62,928 bases of DNA from Bacteroidota bacterium. GTDB taxonomy: Bacteria > Bacteroidota > Ignavibacteria > UBA10030 > UBA8401. The position numbers were made by a program, and so were the translations under genes. The stretch spans positions 1 to 62,928 of the forward strand of contig WBUG01000002.1 in NCBI GenBank assembly GCA_008933835.1. The letters are read 5' to 3'. Positions within the stretch are counted from its first letter, which is position 1. Each line of letters begins with the position of its first letter. The notes beneath the pieces are model-generated. The model did not search any database, was not told the DNA's origin, and saw nothing but the letters and a program-made list of their open reading frames with translations. Positions 17,898 through 26,212 of the stretch are shown here, piece after piece.

Positions 17898-18623
17898 ATG
17901 ACCCCGACCATTGAGATACCGGCGGCCGTACTGAACGGCGAAACCAGCAAGACCGGCATGCGCCAGCTGTTGACGATGCTCCGCTCCCTCATGCCGGTGC
18001 TCGACAACATCAAGACCACGGTCGAGAACTCCTCCGCCCGCATTCCCAAAGCGACGGAGCAGCTCTCGACGGTGACGCAGGCGACCGAGAACGCCACGAT
18101 GGAGATCCTGAACCTGGTGGACGACATCGGCCGGCGCATCGGCGGGACGGAGGAACGTCTCCGGTCCATCGAAGAGGACCTCGAGAAGAAACAGCGCAGC
18201 ATCATGGCGCTGATGCGCCTCGTCGGCACGCTGCCCGCGGAGGCGCGGAACCTCCTCCAGCAGGGGGAGCAGGACTGGAAGACCCTGTCCGACCTCACCG
18301 TGCCCATCGCGCTGCTGGCGGACGTCCGCTCCAATCTCACCAGCATGCACTCCATCACGATGGACATCGCGATGGCGCTGCAGGTGCAGGACATCACCTC
18401 GCAGCAGATCGAGAGCGTCCGCCACCAGATCGAATCCATCCGCACGCAGCTCGCGTTCGTCGTCGGCCAGTACGAGGGACGGGACGATGAGGCGCCGGAG
18501 GCGGTACCGGTGACGAAGGCGTTCGACGCCGAAGCGGAGTACAGCAGGGACGGTTCGCGTCAGGCCGAGGCCGACGACATCATCGCCCAGTTCACCCGGA
18601 ACGCCTCCGTCGCGGGCCGGTAA
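17898..18623 (+). CDS. cheZ: CheZ-like CheY-P phosphatase
   Basis: 241 residues, mainly long helices. Three CheZ hallmarks are visible. The helical motif SARIPKATEQLSTVTQATE (about 46-64) resembles the conserved 'IP.A...L..V...TE' segment. The catalytic loop LQVQDITSQQIE (161-172) keeps D165 and Q169, equivalent to the D and Q of QDLTGQ. A C-terminal acidic/hydrophobic peptide, ADDIIAQF, resembles the CheY-tethering tail. The enzyme would speed CheY-P dephosphorylation. CheZ is best known from proteobacteria, so its presence is a lineage clue. Confidence 0.82.
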   Translation: MTPTIEIPAAVLNGETSKTGMRQLLTMLRSLMPVLDNIKTTVENSSARIPKATEQLSTVTQATENATMEILNLVDDIGRRIGGTEERLRSIEEDLEKKQRSIMALMRLVGTLPAEARNLLQQGEQDWKTLSDLTVPIALLADVRSNLTSMHSITMDIAMALQVQDITSQQIESVRHQIESIRTQLAFVVGQYEGRDDEAPEAVPVTKAFDAEAEYSRDGSRQAEADDIIAQFTRNASVAGR

Positions 18624-18640
18624 CGGATCCAGGGACCACT

Positions 18641-20482
18641 ATGACCGCGCACGCATTCACCCAGTTCGACGGCGAGATGGCCGAACTTCTCGAGAGCTTC
18701 ATCGTCGAGACCAACGAGATCTTCGAGAAGCTCGGTCCGGACCTGCTGGAGCTGGAGAAGAACCCGGCCGAGAAGGAGCTGCATAACCGCATCTTCCGCG
18801 CCGTCCACACCATCAAGGGGACCTCAGGATTCCTGGGACTGGACACGCTCACCGAGCTCGCCCACGTCTTCGAGGACGTCCTCAACAAGATCCGGAAAGG
18901 GGAGCTCGCCGTCACGCGTCAACGCATGGACGTGATGTTCGAGGCGTTCGACGTGCTGAAGGAACTGCTCGCCCGGGTCGAGACCCGCAATGCCGAACCG
19001 TTCGACATCGAACCGATGTCCGCCCGGCTCACCGCCATCGCCACCGAGCAGTCGGTCCCCGCCGACCGTCCGCCCGCGCCCGCGCCGGCCTCCGCCGGCG
19101 ATGCTCCCCCCGTCCTGCACGATGAGGAGGCCGACATCCCCGGGAACGCCGAACCGGTGAAGGAACCCGAGGCCGCGGAGCCGAAGGCGAAGCATCCGGA
19201 CGGTCCCGCTCCCGTGCAGACGCCGACGAAGGTCAGCGAATCGACCATCCGCGTCGACGTGCAGCGTCTGGACGAACTGATGAACCTCGTCGGCGAACTC
19301 GTGCTCGGCCGCAACCGTCTCTCCCAGATCAACTACAAGATGAACGAGACGCTGGAGGGGAACCCGGTCGTGCGCGACCTGGCGGACACCAGTTCGCAGA
19401 TCGACCTCATCACCACCGAACTGCAGATGGCGGTGATGAAGACCCGCATGGTGCAGATCGGCAAGGTGTTCAATAAGCTCCCCCGGCTCGTCCGCGACCT
19501 CTCCCGCGAACTCGGCAAGACCATCGAACTCGAGATGCACGGCGAAGAGACCGAACTGGACAAGACCATCATCGAAGAGATCAACGACCCGCTCGTCCAC
19601 ATCCTCCGGAACGCCGCCGACCACGGCGTGGAGACACCCGACGAACGGGTGAAGCGCGGGAAGGACCCGAAGGGGCGCATCACCGTTTCGGCCACGCACG
19701 AGGGGAACCACATCGTCATCGCCATCGCGGACGACGGCAAGGGGATCGACCCGGCGAAGATCACCGCCAAGGCGGTCGAGAAGGGTCTCATCACGTCCGC
19801 GCAGGCCGAGGAGATGAGCCGGCGCGAAGTGCTCAATCTGCTCTTCGCACCCGGTTTCAGCACCGCCGAAAAGGTCTCCGCCGTCTCGGGCCGCGGCGTC
19901 GGTATGGACGTGGTGAAGACCAACATCACCAAGCTCAAGGGGATCGTCGACATCGAGTCCGAGACCGGCCAGGGAACGACAATCGTCGTTAAGCTCCCGC
20001 TCACGCTCGCCATCATTCAGGGGCTCCTGGTGCAGTCGCACGGCGAGACGTACGCCGTGCCGCTGGCGTCAGTGCTGGAAGTGGTGCGGGTCCGGGTCAA
20101 GGACATCAGCACCGTCAACGGATACGAGGTCATCAACCTGCGCAATGCGGTGCTGCCGCTGGCCCGGCTGGGACAGATCTTTTCCGTGGACTACCGTCCC
20201 GACCAGGCCGAATGGCAGTACATCGTCGTGATCGGCCTGGCGGAGGAGCGGCTCGGCATCATCGTCGATTCGCTCGTCGGCCAGCGTGAAGTGGTCATCA
20301 AATCGCTCGGCGACTACCTCGGCACCATCGACGGCGTCGCCGGTTCCACCATCCTCGGCGACGGACGGGTCATCATGATCCTCGATGTGGGACAGTTCAT
20401 GGACATGGCCAAACGCAGGGTGCAGACCCGTACCGAGAACGCCGTCATCGCGAGGGACTACAGTGCTCAACCGGCAAATTAA
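18641..20482 (+). CDS. cheA: Chemotaxis histidine kinase CheA
   Basis: 613 residues in standard order: an Hpt domain with phospho-His H56 (AVHTIKGTSGFLG), a Pro/Ala-rich linker (about 135-200) with no recognisable P2 CheY-binding domain, the dimerisation domain, the ATPase domain with N box (ILRNAADHGVE), G1 (ADDGKGID) and G2 (GRGVGMDVVKTN), and a C-terminal CheW-like P5 domain (about 470-595). It transfers phosphate to CheY and CheB. No separate cheW is in the window, so the receptor coupling protein must be encoded elsewhere. The 3' end overlaps cheB by 20 bp. Confidence 0.97.
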   Translation: MTAHAFTQFDGEMAELLESFIVETNEIFEKLGPDLLELEKNPAEKELHNRIFRAVHTIKGTSGFLGLDTLTELAHVFEDVLNKIRKGELAVTRQRMDVMFEAFDVLKELLARVETRNAEPFDIEPMSARLTAIATEQSVPADRPPAPAPASAGDAPPVLHDEEADIPGNAEPVKEPEAAEPKAKHPDGPAPVQTPTKVSESTIRVDVQRLDELMNLVGELVLGRNRLSQINYKMNETLEGNPVVRDLADTSSQIDLITTELQMAVMKTRMVQIGKVFNKLPRLVRDLSRELGKTIELEMHGEETELDKTIIEEINDPLVHILRNAADHGVETPDERVKRGKDPKGRITVSATHEGNHIVIAIADDGKGIDPAKITAKAVEKGLITSAQAEEMSRREVLNLLFAPGFSTAEKVSAVSGRGVGMDVVKTNITKLKGIVDIESETGQGTTIVVKLPLTLAIIQGLLVQSHGETYAVPLASVLEVVRVRVKDISTVNGYEVINLRNAVLPLARLGQIFSVDYRPDQAEWQYIVVIGLAEERLGIIVDSLVGQREVVIKSLGDYLGTIDGVAGSTILGDGRVIMILDVGQFMDMAKRRVQTRTENAVIARDYSAQPAN

Positions 20483-21581
20483 GGTCGTCATCGTGGACGA
20501 TTCCGCCTTCATGCGGAAGTCCATCACCCTGATGCTCGAATCCGACCCCGACATCAAGGTGGTGGGGGCCGCCCGGGACGGACGCGAAGGCATCGAGCTC
20601 ATCCGCAAGCACCGGCCGCAGGTCGTCACGATGGACATCGAGATGCCCGGCATGGACGGACTCTCCGCGCTGAAGATCATCATGAAGGAGATGCCGCTGC
20701 CGGTGCTGATGTTCAGTTCCCTCACCACCGAAGGGGCCGATGCGACCCTCGAGGCGCTCCACCTCGGCGCGGTCGATTTCATCCCGAAGGACATGTCCTA
20801 CGTGAACGTGAACATCACGGGGAAGCGGGACGAACTCATCGAGAAGGTGAAGCACGTCGCCAACAGCGCGGCGCTGCGTCTTCGCTTCTCCCGGATGAAC
20901 CGTCCGGTGCCGGCGGTGAAGCCGGCCGCGCCGTCCTCGCACGTCCACCGTTCCGTCGCCGTGCCGTCGCGCCGCGATTTCAAAGCGATGGTGCTCGGCA
21001 TCTCCACCGGCGGTCCGTTCGCGCTCCTGAACATGCTCCCGAAACTGCCGGAGGATTTCCCGCTCGGCATCGCCGTCGTGCAGCACATGCCGCCGCGTTT
21101 CACGCATTCGCTCGCCGAACGGATCAACTCCATGGCCGCACTCACCGTGAAGGAGGCGGAGGAGGGGGACATCCTCGAACCCGGTATCGTCCTCATCGCC
21201 CCCGGGGGGAAGCATCTCAATTTCCGCCGCGCCGGGAGCGACGTCGCCGCACGGATCACCGATCTGCCGTCGGACACCCTGTACCGTCCGAGCGCCGATG
21301 TGATGATGGGCTCGGCGCTGGAGGTCTTCAACGGTCCCCTGCTCGGCGTCATCATGACCGGCATGGGGAAGGACGGGCTCGAAGCGCTGCGGCGGGTGAA
21401 GAGCAAAGGGGGCTACGTCGTGGCCCAGAACGAAGAATCGTGCGTCGTCTACGGCATGCCGAAAGCGGTGGTGGACGACGGAATCGCCGACGCGGTGGTC
21501 TCGCTGGACGAGATCGCGTCGGTACTCTACCAGGTCTCTACAGGACGGTCCTATGAATCAGCCAGAGCAGTTCTCCAGTGA
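20463..21581 (+). CDS. cheB: Chemoreceptor methylesterase/deamidase CheB
   Basis: 372 residues from the GTG at 20463, which lies inside the 3' end of cheA. An N-terminal receiver with phospho-acceptor D58 (TMDIEMPGMDG) is joined by a Pro/Ala linker (about 145-170) to the esterase domain. The catalytic triad S181 (GISTGGP), H208 (VVQHMPP) and D304 (TGMGKDG) is intact. CheB removes methyl groups added by CheR. With CheR and CheA encoded in the same operon, the adaptation system is complete apart from CheD. Confidence 0.97.
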   Translation: MLNRQIKVVIVDDSAFMRKSITLMLESDPDIKVVGAARDGREGIELIRKHRPQVVTMDIEMPGMDGLSALKIIMKEMPLPVLMFSSLTTEGADATLEALHLGAVDFIPKDMSYVNVNITGKRDELIEKVKHVANSAALRLRFSRMNRPVPAVKPAAPSSHVHRSVAVPSRRDFKAMVLGISTGGPFALLNMLPKLPEDFPLGIAVVQHMPPRFTHSLAERINSMAALTVKEAEEGDILEPGIVLIAPGGKHLNFRRAGSDVAARITDLPSDTLYRPSADVMMGSALEVFNGPLLGVIMTGMGKDGLEALRRVKSKGGYVVAQNEESCVVYGMPKAVVDDGIADAVVSLDEIASVLYQVSTGRSYESARAVLQ

Positions 21582-21822
21582 TCGTTTCGTCGCCGTTGCG
21601 CAGGGGAAGGAGCGGAACGGCTCCGCCCCGCGTCTGTCGGGCAACGTGATGAAGGACGGTCCGTTCGAAAAGGCCTCCTTCCGCGCCATCGTGCGCGATT
21701 CGGCCTGCACGGAAGAGCCCGCCGTCAGCATCCAGCGGAGCGGCGATATCGTCACCGGTATCGAATTCCGCTGCTCCTGCGGCCGTTCGAAGATCGTTTC
21801 GTTCGAGTATGAGGATGAATAA
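21553..21822 (+). CDS. Small CxC-motif protein, last gene of chemotaxis operon
   Basis: 89 residues; the start overlaps the end of cheB by 29 bp, which argues for coupled translation. The N-terminal half is polar. The C-terminal part (GIEFRCSCGRSKIVSFEYED) has a C-x-C-G motif and an acidic tail and looks like a small beta domain. It is not recognisable as a named chemotaxis protein and is too short for CheD or CheW. Two cysteines close together could bind a metal or be redox-active. Function unknown. Confidence 0.7.
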   Translation: MNQPEQFSSDRFVAVAQGKERNGSAPRLSGNVMKDGPFEKASFRAIVRDSACTEEPAVSIQRSGDIVTGIEFRCSCGRSKIVSFEYEDE

Positions 21823-21830
21823 CTGACACC

Positions 21831-21846
21831 TGGCGAATATTCACCA
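21831..21846. promoter_or_regulatory. Palindromic operator C upstream of flgB operon
   Basis: TGGCGAATATTCACCA differs by one base from a perfect palindrome and from operator B. It ends 63 bp before the sigma-54 promoter at 21910. Confidence 0.7.
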
Positions 21847-21909
21847 CCCTCGCTTCCCGTCACACTCCCTCCATTCATTTTTCTCCGTAAAATCAACCTT
21901 TTTTGCTCT

Positions 21910-21925
21910 TGGCATTCCGCTTGCA
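21910..21925 (+). promoter_or_regulatory. Sigma-54 promoter of basal-body/hook operon
   Basis: TGGCAT-TCCGC-TTGCA has GG (21911-21912) and GC (21923-21924) at canonical spacing. The upstream AATCAACCTTTTTT (21891-21904) resembles an IHF site. Transcription would start near 21936, ahead of the ATG at 21957. Confidence 0.85.
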
Positions 21926-21956
21926 TGGTATTGGGAAAAAACCAGTGAGGAACGGA

Positions 21957-22106
21957 ATGAGCAAGCAGACAATGTTCGGAACCATCGCGGTCGGTGCGGT
22001 CATCGCCGCGGGCCTGGTGGGCCTTTTCGCATATCTCCGGAATCATGCCGGCGACGGCCGATTCCTGGAGTTCGATCTCATCAACGACGACCCCATCGGT
22101 ATCTGA
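21957..22106 (+). CDS. Small single-pass membrane protein ahead of flgB
   Basis: 49 residues starting at the ATG at 21957, with GAGG 7-10 bp upstream. One membrane helix (about 7-26, FGTIAVGAVIAAGLVGLFAYL) is followed by a basic then acidic tail. It is the first gene after the sigma-54 promoter and ends 13 bp before flgB. No family is recognised. A longer frame opening upstream would start within the promoter itself and is rejected. Confidence 0.6.
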   Translation: MSKQTMFGTIAVGAVIAAGLVGLFAYLRNHAGDGRFLEFDLINDDPIGI

Positions 22107-22119
22107 CCGTGAGGCGGCC

Positions 22120-22548
22120 ATGAAACTGTTCGAAAAGACGAATATCCCTTTGATGTCCGACGCGCTCAACGCATATGCGGTGCGGCACAAGGTCATCGCC
22201 TCCAACGTCGCCAACATCGGCACGCCGGGGTACCGCGCGAAGGCGGTCGAGTTCGAAGGTGTGCTCGCCGATGCGATGGGGACGTCGGCATCGGCAGCGC
22301 CGCCGGTGAAGACCGACGCGCGTCATCTCTCGCTCAACGGCGGTCCGGACGGATCCGCCGGTCCTCGCATCGTCGATGCGTCGGACGACCGGTTCAGCGC
22401 TGAGGACAACAAGAGCGGCATCAACGACGTGGACATCGACGTGGAGATGGCCGAGATGGCGAAGAACCAGATCCGGTTCAAGTACGTCTCGCGTCTCATC
22501 GGGGAATCGTTCCGCGGCATCCAGAAGAGCATCCGGGGGCAGGCATGA
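22120..22548 (+). CDS. flgB: Flagellar proximal rod protein FlgB
   Basis: 142 residues from the ATG at 22120, preceded by GAGG. It has the N-terminal rod/hook motif VIASNVANIGTPGYRA (typically ANxxANxxTPGY) and the FlgB C-terminal helix MAKNQIRFKYVSRLI. FlgB forms the proximal rod with FlgC, FlgF and FliE and is exported by the flagellar type III apparatus. It overlaps flgC by 4 bp (ATGA). Confidence 0.95.
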   Translation: MKLFEKTNIPLMSDALNAYAVRHKVIASNVANIGTPGYRAKAVEFEGVLADAMGTSASAAPPVKTDARHLSLNGGPDGSAGPRIVDASDDRFSAEDNKSGINDVDIDVEMAEMAKNQIRFKYVSRLIGESFRGIQKSIRGQA

Positions 22549-23045
22549 ACATCGACCAGTTCTTCAAGGGGTTCAACATCAGCGCGCACGGCATGAGCGC
22601 GCAGCGGAAGCGCATGAACGCCATCGCCTCGAACATCGCCAACGCCGAGACCACCCGCACCGAAGAGGGAGGACCGTATTCGCGCAAGGTGGTGCTCATG
22701 CAGGAGAAGCCCGAAGCGGGATTCTCCGGCATTCTCCGCACCGAATCGTACCAGCTCAGCACCACGGACCGCGGACACATCGGCATGAATGCGGTCGGCG
22801 TCACGGGCGCCGAAGGGGGCTCCGCCACCGGCGTCTCCGCCGAGGAGAGCGTCGACACCACGCCGTTCAAGATGGTGTACGACCCGGGGCATCCGGACGC
22901 GGACGAGAACGGGTACGTGAAGATGCCGAACGTGAACGTCGTGAACGAGATGGTGGACATGATCTCGGCCACGCGGTCCTATGAAGCGAACGTCACGGCG
23001 ATCAACGCCGCGAAGAACATGGCCAAAGACAGTCTGGAGATCTGA
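22545..23045 (+). CDS. flgC: Flagellar proximal rod protein FlgC
   Basis: 166 residues. N-terminal motif AIASNIANAETTRTEEGGPY and C-terminal MPNVNVVNEMVDMISATRSY, both standard for FlgC. It is somewhat longer than the roughly 135-residue enterobacterial form because of a glycine/serine-rich mid-region (about 75-105). It is translationally coupled to flgB. Confidence 0.95.
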   Translation: MNIDQFFKGFNISAHGMSAQRKRMNAIASNIANAETTRTEEGGPYSRKVVLMQEKPEAGFSGILRTESYQLSTTDRGHIGMNAVGVTGAEGGSATGVSAEESVDTTPFKMVYDPGHPDADENGYVKMPNVNVVNEMVDMISATRSYEANVTAINAAKNMAKDSLEI

Positions 23046-23046
23046 T

Positions 23047-23310
23047 ATGTCACTATCCGTCACTTCCGCCCCCGTTGCCGCGCCGGACCCGCGCCATTCT
23101 GCGGTCATCAAACGCTCCGCCGCTCCGGCCTCCGCGGAACCGGCCTCCGCTGCGGCCGCCCGTCCCGACGTGGTGACGTCCGAAGAGAAGCAGTACTTCG
23201 CGGCGCTCTTCCCGAAGGACGCGGACGCCATCCGCTCCTACGCCGGATACTCCCCGGCCGGCATGAAGCAGGCGGTGCGTCTCGGCACCATCATCGACAT
23301 GAAAGGCTAG
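23047..23310 (+). CDS. Small conserved-position protein between flgC and fliE
   Basis: 87 residues from the ATG one base after the flgC stop, ending 2 bp before fliE. The first 45 residues are Ala/Pro/Ser-rich and probably disordered. The C-terminal part (SEEKQYFAALFPKDADAIRS, then GTIIDMKG) looks folded and helical. No cysteine, signal peptide or membrane segment. It is too short for a rod protein. A disordered N-terminus in this place could be a type III export signal, making it a possible secreted or rod-associated factor; function unknown. Confidence 0.65.
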   Translation: MSLSVTSAPVAAPDPRHSAVIKRSAAPASAEPASAAAARPDVVTSEEKQYFAALFPKDADAIRSYAGYSPAGMKQAVRLGTIIDMKG

Positions 23311-23312
23311 CC

Positions 23313-23621
23313 ATGAAGATCAGTCAGGCGTTGACGCTGCTGCCGAACGCGGAGACCGCGGCCACCACGAAGGCGGTGGACAAGGCGCTGCAGCAGTCCA
23401 ACGAATCGTTCGGCGCCATGCTCAACAAGGCCATCGGCGACGTCAACTCCCTGCAGGCCGAAGCGGGGAAGGCGGTGCAGAAGCTCGTCACCGGCGAAGC
23501 GCAGGACCTCCACGACGTCATGATCGCCGTCGAGAAGGCGCGCACCAGTTTCGACCTGCTCATGGAGATCCGGAACAAGACGGTCGACATGTACCGCGAG
23601 ATCATGAGGACACAGGTGTGA
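23313..23621 (+). CDS. fliE: Flagellar MS-ring/rod junction protein FliE
   Basis: 102 residues. The pattern FGAMLNKAIGDVNSLQAEAG and the C-terminal VEKARTSFDLLMEIRNKTVD match FliE, which joins the MS ring (FliF) to the proximal rod. It lies in the expected place between flgC and fliF. Confidence 0.95.
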   Translation: MKISQALTLLPNAETAATTKAVDKALQQSNESFGAMLNKAIGDVNSLQAEAGKAVQKLVTGEAQDLHDVMIAVEKARTSFDLLMEIRNKTVDMYREIMRTQV

Positions 23622-23640
23622 ACCGTACCGTGAAGGGATT

Positions 23641-25176
23641 ATGAACCAGTTCTCCGCTTTCCTCCGCCGCCTCTCTCCCGTCCAGAAGACGGTCATCGGC
23701 GCCGTCACCATCGCCGTGTTCGTCGGCATCATGGTGCTGGTCAACGCGGTCAGCACCCCGTCGTACGGGGTCCTCTTCTCCAACCTCAACGAACAGGACG
23801 CCTCCAAGATCGTGCAGGTGCTGAAGGAGAAGACGGTCCCCTTCACGCTCGACGACAACGGCAAGAGCATCCTCGTTCCGAAGGACCGGCTGTACGAACT
23901 GCGGCTCGACATGGCCTCCGCCGGCCTGCCGAACTCGAGCATCATCGGCTACGAGATCTTCGACCGGACCAACCTCGGCATCTCGGACTTCGTGCAGAAG
24001 GTGAACTACCGCCGTGCCCTGGAGGGGGAACTCGCCCGCACCATCCTCAATCTGCAGGAGGTCGAAGGCGTGCGCGTCCATATCGTGACGCCGGAACGGG
24101 CGCTGTTCAGGGAGGACGAGAAACCGACCACCGCCTCCGTGGTGCTGAAGCTCCGCACCGGCAAACCGCTGAAGCGCGACGCCGCCCAGGGCATCGCCCA
24201 CCTGGTGGCCAGCTCCGTGGAAGGGCTCGACGCGTCGAACGTGACCATCCTCGACACCCGCGGCAACGTCCTCACCGAGACCGGCAAAGGGAACTCCCTC
24301 GCCGCCATGACCTCCACCCAGTACGAACTGCAGCAGAAGGTGGAGAACTACCTCGCCCACAAGGCGCAGACGATGATGGACGGCGCCCTCGGCATGGGCA
24401 ATGCCATCATCCAGGTGAACGCCGAGCTCGACTTCCGCCGGGTGGAGAAGAACCTCGAGCAGTACGACCCCGAGAACACCGCCATCCGCAGCGAACAGAC
24501 CAGCGAAGAGAAGAGCGTCTACCGCGATTCGCTCCCGCCCTCCACCCGCTCCAGCGCCGTCACCAACTATGAGGTCAACAAGACCATCGAGCACATCATC
24601 GAGAACGTCGGCAACATCAAGAGGCTCTCGGTGGCCGCCATGGTGAACCATCGCGCGGTCCCGAAAGGGACGCCGGAGGCGCCCGCCGTGGAGTACGTTC
24701 CGCGTTCCGCGGAGGAGATGGACCGGCTGACCGAGATCCTGAAGAGCTCGGTCGGCTTCGACCAGGAACGCAGCGACGACATCTCGGTGGTGAACATGCC
24801 GTTCGACACGATGAACGAACAGACCCTGCTCACGGACGGTCAGACGCCGCAGGAGTTCGACGACATCGCGGTGAAAGTGGTCCTCATCGTCTCGATGATC
24901 ATCGGCATCGTCATCATCCGCTCGCTCCTCAACCGCCTGCGCTTCCGCATGGAACCGGACGGGCCCGGCGACGTCATCTGGAACGACAAGGTGGCCGGCG
25001 CCCTGGCCGCCGCCGGACCGGACGGCCGCCGTGTCCATCTCCCGCCGGTGGAGGAGGACGTGCCGGTGGAGGTCGCCCTCAAGACGGAGCGGCGGAACCT
25101 CATCCAGGACTATGTGAAGAAACAGCCCGAGGAAGCCTCGCGCCTCATCAAGGTGTGGCTCTCGGAGGACGTATAA
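23641..25176 (+). CDS. fliF: Flagellar MS-ring protein FliF
   Basis: 511 residues, inner-membrane ring. TM1 at about 20-38, YscJ-like ring-building domain at about 45-215 (FSNLNEQDASKIVQVLKEKT and VHIVTPERALF), a further ring/collar domain, TM2 at about 415-435 (VVLIVSMIIGIVIIRSLL) and a cytoplasmic C-terminal tail ending EEASRLIKVWLSEDV, which binds FliG. Export of all axial proteins passes through this ring. Confidence 0.97.
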   Translation: MNQFSAFLRRLSPVQKTVIGAVTIAVFVGIMVLVNAVSTPSYGVLFSNLNEQDASKIVQVLKEKTVPFTLDDNGKSILVPKDRLYELRLDMASAGLPNSSIIGYEIFDRTNLGISDFVQKVNYRRALEGELARTILNLQEVEGVRVHIVTPERALFREDEKPTTASVVLKLRTGKPLKRDAAQGIAHLVASSVEGLDASNVTILDTRGNVLTETGKGNSLAAMTSTQYELQQKVENYLAHKAQTMMDGALGMGNAIIQVNAELDFRRVEKNLEQYDPENTAIRSEQTSEEKSVYRDSLPPSTRSSAVTNYEVNKTIEHIIENVGNIKRLSVAAMVNHRAVPKGTPEAPAVEYVPRSAEEMDRLTEILKSSVGFDQERSDDISVVNMPFDTMNEQTLLTDGQTPQEFDDIAVKVVLIVSMIIGIVIIRSLLNRLRFRMEPDGPGDVIWNDKVAGALAAAGPDGRRVHLPPVEEDVPVEVALKTERRNLIQDYVKKQPEEASRLIKVWLSEDV

Positions 25177-25189
25177 AGGGAACGAACGA

Positions 25190-26212
25190 GTGAAGAGCAA
25201 CGGTACACAGCACCGCGCATTGACCAACCGGCAGAAGGCCGCCATCCTCATGATGTCGCTCGACGTCGAGACCGCCACCAAGATGATGCGCGGTCTGACG
25301 CAGGAGGAGATCGAGGCCCTCACCATCGAGATCACGAACATGCGCGGCGCGCACTCCAACCAGCTGGACGAGGTGAACGAGGAGTTCCACAACCTCATCA
25401 AGGCCCAGGAGTACATGATCCAGGGGGGCATCGAACAGGCGCGGAAGCTCCTCGAGAGCTCCCTCGGACCGCAGAAGGCGAAGGACGTCATGGAGAAGGT
25501 GAAGTCCATGACCAACATCACCGGATTCGGGATGCTCAAGAAGGCCGACCCGCAGCAGCTGGCCGGTTTCCTCCATAAGGAGCATCCGCAGACCATCGCC
25601 CTCGTCCTCTCCAACCTCACGATGGAGCAGACCGCCAAGGTGCTCAACGAACTGACCGACGAACTGCGCAACGAGGTGGTCGTCCGCATGGCGACGCTCG
25701 GCAAGGTGTCGCCCGCCCTGGTGAGCGAGATCGAAGAGGTGCTCACGAACGTGGCCGAGGCGGAGATCAGCCAGAACATGAGCACGCTCGGCGGTACGAA
25801 GTCCGTCGCCAACGTCCTCAACAAGATCAACTCCGTCACTGCCAAGTCCATCCTCGAGTACGTGGAGCATAAGGACGGCGCGCTCGCGATGGAGATCAAG
25901 CGTCTCATGTTCCTCTTCGAGGACCTGCTCTACGTGGACGACCGGAGCATCCAGCGCATCCTTCGCGAGGTGGACAAGAAGGACCTGGCGATGTCGCTCA
26001 AGGTGGCGGACGACGCGCTGAAGGAGAAGATCCTGAAGAACATGTCCGAACGAGCCCAGGAGATGCTCCGCGAGGAACTGCAGTTCATGGGTCCGGTGCG
26101 CCTGAAGGAGGTCGAAGCCGCCCAGACGCGCATCGTCCTCATCGTGAAGCAGCTCGAAGAGAGCAACGAGATCATCGTCGCCGGACGGGGGGTGGAAGAT
26201 GTCGTCGTGTGA
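25190..26212 (+). CDS. fliG: Flagellar motor switch protein FliG
   Basis: 340 residues from a GTG start. The N-terminal FliF-binding region, the middle domain with EHPQTIALVLSNL and the C-terminal torque domain with charged helices (REVDKKDLAMSLKVADDALK, KILKNMSERAQEMLREEL) are all present. FliG forms the upper C-ring and contacts the stators. It overlaps fliH by 14 bp. Confidence 0.97.
   Translation: MKSNGTQHRALTNRQKAAILMMSLDVETATKMMRGLTQEEIEALTIEITNMRGAHSNQLDEVNEEFHNLIKAQEYMIQGGIEQARKLLESSLGPQKAKDVMEKVKSMTNITGFGMLKKADPQQLAGFLHKEHPQTIALVLSNLTMEQTAKVLNELTDELRNEVVVRMATLGKVSPALVSEIEEVLTNVAEAEISQNMSTLGGTKSVANVLNKINSVTAKSILEYVEHKDGALAMEIKRLMFLFEDLLYVDDRSIQRILREVDKKDLAMSLKVADDALKEKILKNMSERAQEMLREELQFMGPVRLKEVEAAQTRIVLIVKQLEESNEIIVAGRGVEDVVV

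Noticed and set aside
23602-25908. Long antisense frame opposite fliF (768 codons), and others such as 3663-5720 and 12416-14329
   Set aside because: Products are rich in H, R, D and G, typical of shadow frames in GC-rich DNA, and lie opposite genes with clear family motifs.
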